Source: Luteolibacter ambystomatis (GTDB lineage Bacteria; Verrucomicrobiota; Verrucomicrobiia; Verrucomicrobiales; Akkermansiaceae). Taken from it: a DNA stretch of 64,000 bases. Shown here in pieces: positions 62,066 through 64,000 of the stretch. The stretch spans positions 682,001 through 746,000 of the forward strand of contig NZ_CP073100.1 in the NCBI RefSeq assembly GCF_018137965.1, in the 5' to 3' direction. A program made the position numbers and the translations under genes. Each line of letters begins with the position of its first letter. Within the stretch, counting starts at the first letter, position 1. The notes beneath the pieces were generated by a model, which did no database searches, had not been told where the DNA came from, and saw nothing but the letters and a program-made list of their open reading frames with translations.

Positions 62066-62469
62066 GCTTTTTGCAAGAATCGACCGCTTTCTAACGACTG
62101 AGCCTAAATATTCAAGAAAAATTAAATATTTGCCGTCCAAAGCCGTTGGGACAGTAGAAATATTTAGCGAAACAGGCAAATATTTTTTTGAACGGTTAGG
62201 GTTACGGATTTGTCTGAATGAAATGCATGGGTCTATTCCATGCGTTTTGCACCTCGGATGGGTTTGGTTGGATGGCTCTCCTTTTCCACTGTCCGAGTTC
62301 TACTTCGGGAACCCTTTTTGAAACAGTGCGCGATCGCGTGGGGCAGGGAACGTGATCGCGGGGGTGTCTGCCGCTTTTTCCTCCACGGTGGCTGAAATCC
62401 AGCGATTGCGTCGGGGTGGGACGCAGGAATGAGAAATTCGCGGGTTTTTCCGCGTGACGGACCGGGGTG
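62066..62469. promoter_or_regulatory. AT-rich divergent region with AAATATTT array
   Basis: A 404-bp stretch between the minus-strand pilus operon and purM. Next to the operon start (62066-62190) it is AT-rich and contains four AAATATT(T) copies starting at 62106, 62124, 62158 and 62178, in an area where the operon promoter must lie. The part from 62200 to 62469 shows no gene. A GTTAGA motif (minus strand) lies about 25 bp upstream of the ATPase start. Confidence 0.5.
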
Positions 62470-62484
62470 GGGTGTTAAACACCC
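62470..62484. promoter_or_regulatory. 15-bp inverted repeat upstream of purM
   Basis: GGGTGTT-A-AACACCC is a perfect 7-1-7 palindrome ending 12 bp before the purM ATG. The position suggests an operator in the leader or at the promoter. It differs from the E. coli PurR box (ACGCAAACGTTTTCGT), so the regulator is unknown. Confidence 0.5.
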
Positions 62485-62496
62485 GCCATCGGCAAC

Positions 62497-63492
62497 ATGG
62501 CGGGCAAGCTCACGTATCAACAGGCAGGAGTGGACACGCGCAAGGCGGCCGCTCTGGTAGGGGACATCAAGACTCACGTGGCTCGCACCCAGGCGAACCG
62601 CAAGCTGTTCGGCGCGTTCGGACTGTTCGCGGCCTGCTACGACCTCAGCTCTTATCAAGAGCCGGTGATGATGACCGGATGTGACGGTGTCGGCACCAAG
62701 CTGGAGCTGCTGCTGGAGCACGATCTTCTCGAAACCGCCGGCAAGGATTTGGTGGCGATGAGCGTGAACGACATTCTCACCACCGGTGGCGACCCGCTGT
62801 TGTTCCTCGACTACATCGGCATTGCCGCACTCAACGAGGAGAAGATCACCCGCCTGATCGGCGGCATGGCCGATTACCTTGAGGCCTGTAATTGCATCCT
62901 GGCCGGTGGCGAAACCGCCGAGATGCCGGGCATCGTCCCCGTGGATGTGATCGAACTTTCCGGTTTCTGTATCGGTTGTGCGGAGAAATCCGACCTCATC
63001 GACCCGACCACCGTGAAGGTGGGGGACGTGCTGATCGGCTACGCCTCCGACAGCATCCATGCCAATGGCTGGTCGCTGGTGCGCCGGGTCCTGAAGGACC
63101 ACGCTCCGGACGTGACGGAGGAAGAACTCGCGGCGTGGCTGCAGCCCACCCGCCTTTACCACGATGTGGTCAACGACCTGAAAGCCTCCGGCGTGAAGCC
63201 CAAGGCCATGTCCCACATCACCGGCGGCGGACTGCCGGAAAACCTCGAGCGCCTCTTCGTGGGAATGGGCGCCGATCTGGAGATCCCGAAGTGGGAGCTC
63301 CCGGGCATCGACAAGCTCCTCGCACACGTGGACGCGGAAGACCGCTTCCACACCTTCAACATGGGCATCGGCTGGGTCGCCATTGTTGCCGAATCCGACG
63401 TGGAAACCGCCCTCAAGGCGGGCCCCGGCGGAACAATTATCGGTCGCATGGTTGACGCGGAAGGAGTCCGTGTAAAGGTGCGGGGCGAGTGA
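62497..63492 (+). CDS. purM: Phosphoribosylformylglycinamidine cyclo-ligase
   Basis: A 331-aa protein with PurM motifs: GCDGVGTKLELL, MSVNDILTTGGDPLLFLDY, LAGGETAEMPGI, ASDSIHANGWSLVR and HITGGGLPENLERL. It closes the imidazole ring to make AIR in purine synthesis. It is 22 bp upstream of the purF gene, so they form an operon. Confidence 0.97.
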   Translation: MAGKLTYQQAGVDTRKAAALVGDIKTHVARTQANRKLFGAFGLFAACYDLSSYQEPVMMTGCDGVGTKLELLLEHDLLETAGKDLVAMSVNDILTTGGDPLLFLDYIGIAALNEEKITRLIGGMADYLEACNCILAGGETAEMPGIVPVDVIELSGFCIGCAEKSDLIDPTTVKVGDVLIGYASDSIHANGWSLVRRVLKDHAPDVTEEELAAWLQPTRLYHDVVNDLKASGVKPKAMSHITGGGLPENLERLFVGMGADLEIPKWELPGIDKLLAHVDAEDRFHTFNMGIGWVAIVAESDVETALKAGPGGTIIGRMVDAEGVRVKVRGE

Positions 63493-63514
63493 GGCCGAGC
63501 CAAACTTCCGGTAA

Positions 63515-64000
63515 ATGAGCGACTTCCTGAAACACGAATGCGGGATCGCCGCTGTGCGACTCCGCAAACCCCTGGCGTATTATCTGGATCGTTACGGCTC
63601 CTGCCTATGGGGCTTCAACAAGCTGTTCCTCCTCATGGAGAAGCAGCACAACCGCGGACAGGACGGCACCGGCATCGGCTGTGTCAAACTGGACATGCCG
63701 CTGGGGCAACCCTACGTGCAACGCCGCCGCGGCATTGAAAAGGATGCGCTTGCCCGCATCTTCCAGAAGGAGGTGAAGAGCTTCCACAAGATGGCGCGCA
63801 AGGGCATCCTCGATCCGAAGGACCCGGCCAGCGTCAAGGAGCGCTACGATTTCGGCGGTGAGATCCTGGTGGGCCACCTCCGCTACGGCACCTCCGGCGA
63901 GTTCGACGAAGGCTCCTGCCATCCGTATCTCCGCCGCAGCAACTGGCCGACCCGCACCCTGATGGTGATGGGGAATTTCAACATGACCAATGCCGGGGAG
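63515..64000 (+). CDS. purF: Amidophosphoribosyltransferase (partial, N-terminal 162 codons)
   Basis: The frame is open at the right edge. The start MSDFLKHECGIAAVRL has the N-terminal nucleophile Cys (after a short leader) of class II glutamine amidotransferases. LLMEKQHNRGQDGTGIG and GHLRYGTSG follow, and the visible end is FNMTNAGE. This matches the long-form PurF seen in Bacteroidetes and relatives. It makes phosphoribosylamine from PRPP and glutamine, the first committed purine step. Downstream of purM by 22 bp. Confidence 0.92.
   Translation, partial: MSDFLKHECGIAAVRLRKPLAYYLDRYGSCLWGFNKLFLLMEKQHNRGQDGTGIGCVKLDMPLGQPYVQRRRGIEKDALARIFQKEVKSFHKMARKGILDPKDPASVKERYDFGGEILVGHLRYGTSGEFDEGSCHPYLRRSNWPTRTLMVMGNFNMTNAGE

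Overview
The window is about 64 kb of GC-rich bacterial chromosome that reads as a member of Verrucomicrobia, most likely the Verrucomicrobiales (a Luteolibacter/Haloferula-type relative of Akkermansia). The evidence is a PEP-CTERM protein, a TIGR04073-type exosortase-associated protein, a Verru_Chthon cassette protein A, a giant Gloeo_Verruco-repeat protein, and a pilus-like operon ordered like Akkermansia Amuc_1102 to Amuc_1098. There are no phage genes, transposases or CRISPR arrays. Both edges cut genes: a sulfate-binding protein on the left and an amidophosphoribosyltransferase on the right.

1-8.7 kb looks like an iron/heme locus. A HemS/ChuX-like protein lies beside a Fur-box-preceded operon (hypothetical, Fur-family regulator, AraC regulator). 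A PEP-CTERM protein, a DUF6607-like protein, a TonB-dependent heme-type receptor and a DNRLRE protein follow. 8.7-17.7 kb is mixed: a secreted serine protease, two alpha/beta hydrolases, an MgtE Mg2+ transporter with an unusual C-terminal extension, small membrane proteins and NadE. 17.7-24.2 kb holds a membrane-anchored beta-helix protein, a long intergenic region with two copies of a structured G-rich repeat, PurU, a lipoprotein with two TonB C-terminal domains, and tRNA-Ser(CGA).

24.2-32.4 kb is mostly housekeeping: nrnA-truB-ribF-DUF2752, a PH-domain protein, a double-ACT regulator and trpE-trpG, punctuated by inverted-repeat elements. 32.5-41 kb carries large surface or secreted proteins, a third copy of the G-rich element and the TIGR04073 protein. 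41-44.8 kb has divergent serA and ilvD.

45.2-62.1 kb, on the minus strand, is one continuous, tightly packed set of 17 genes. In transcription order it encodes an ABC ATPase and permease, a His-rich anchored protein, a PilT-type ATPase, two paralogous prepilins, a PilM/PilN-like fusion, Amuc_1100- and Amuc_1099-like proteins, a secretin, an unknown protein, a PilB/GspE ATPase, a PilC/GspF platform protein, a membrane protein, a third prepilin and four small anchored or secreted proteins. It looks like a complete type IV pilus or secretion-like machine. 62.5-64 kb starts a purine operon (purM, purF).

The best candidate for something undescribed is the dispersed G-rich element at 20.1, 20.7 and 40.3 kb. 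Its three diverged copies share a hairpin with compensatory changes, a series of G-runs and a 54-nt tail with identical spacing.
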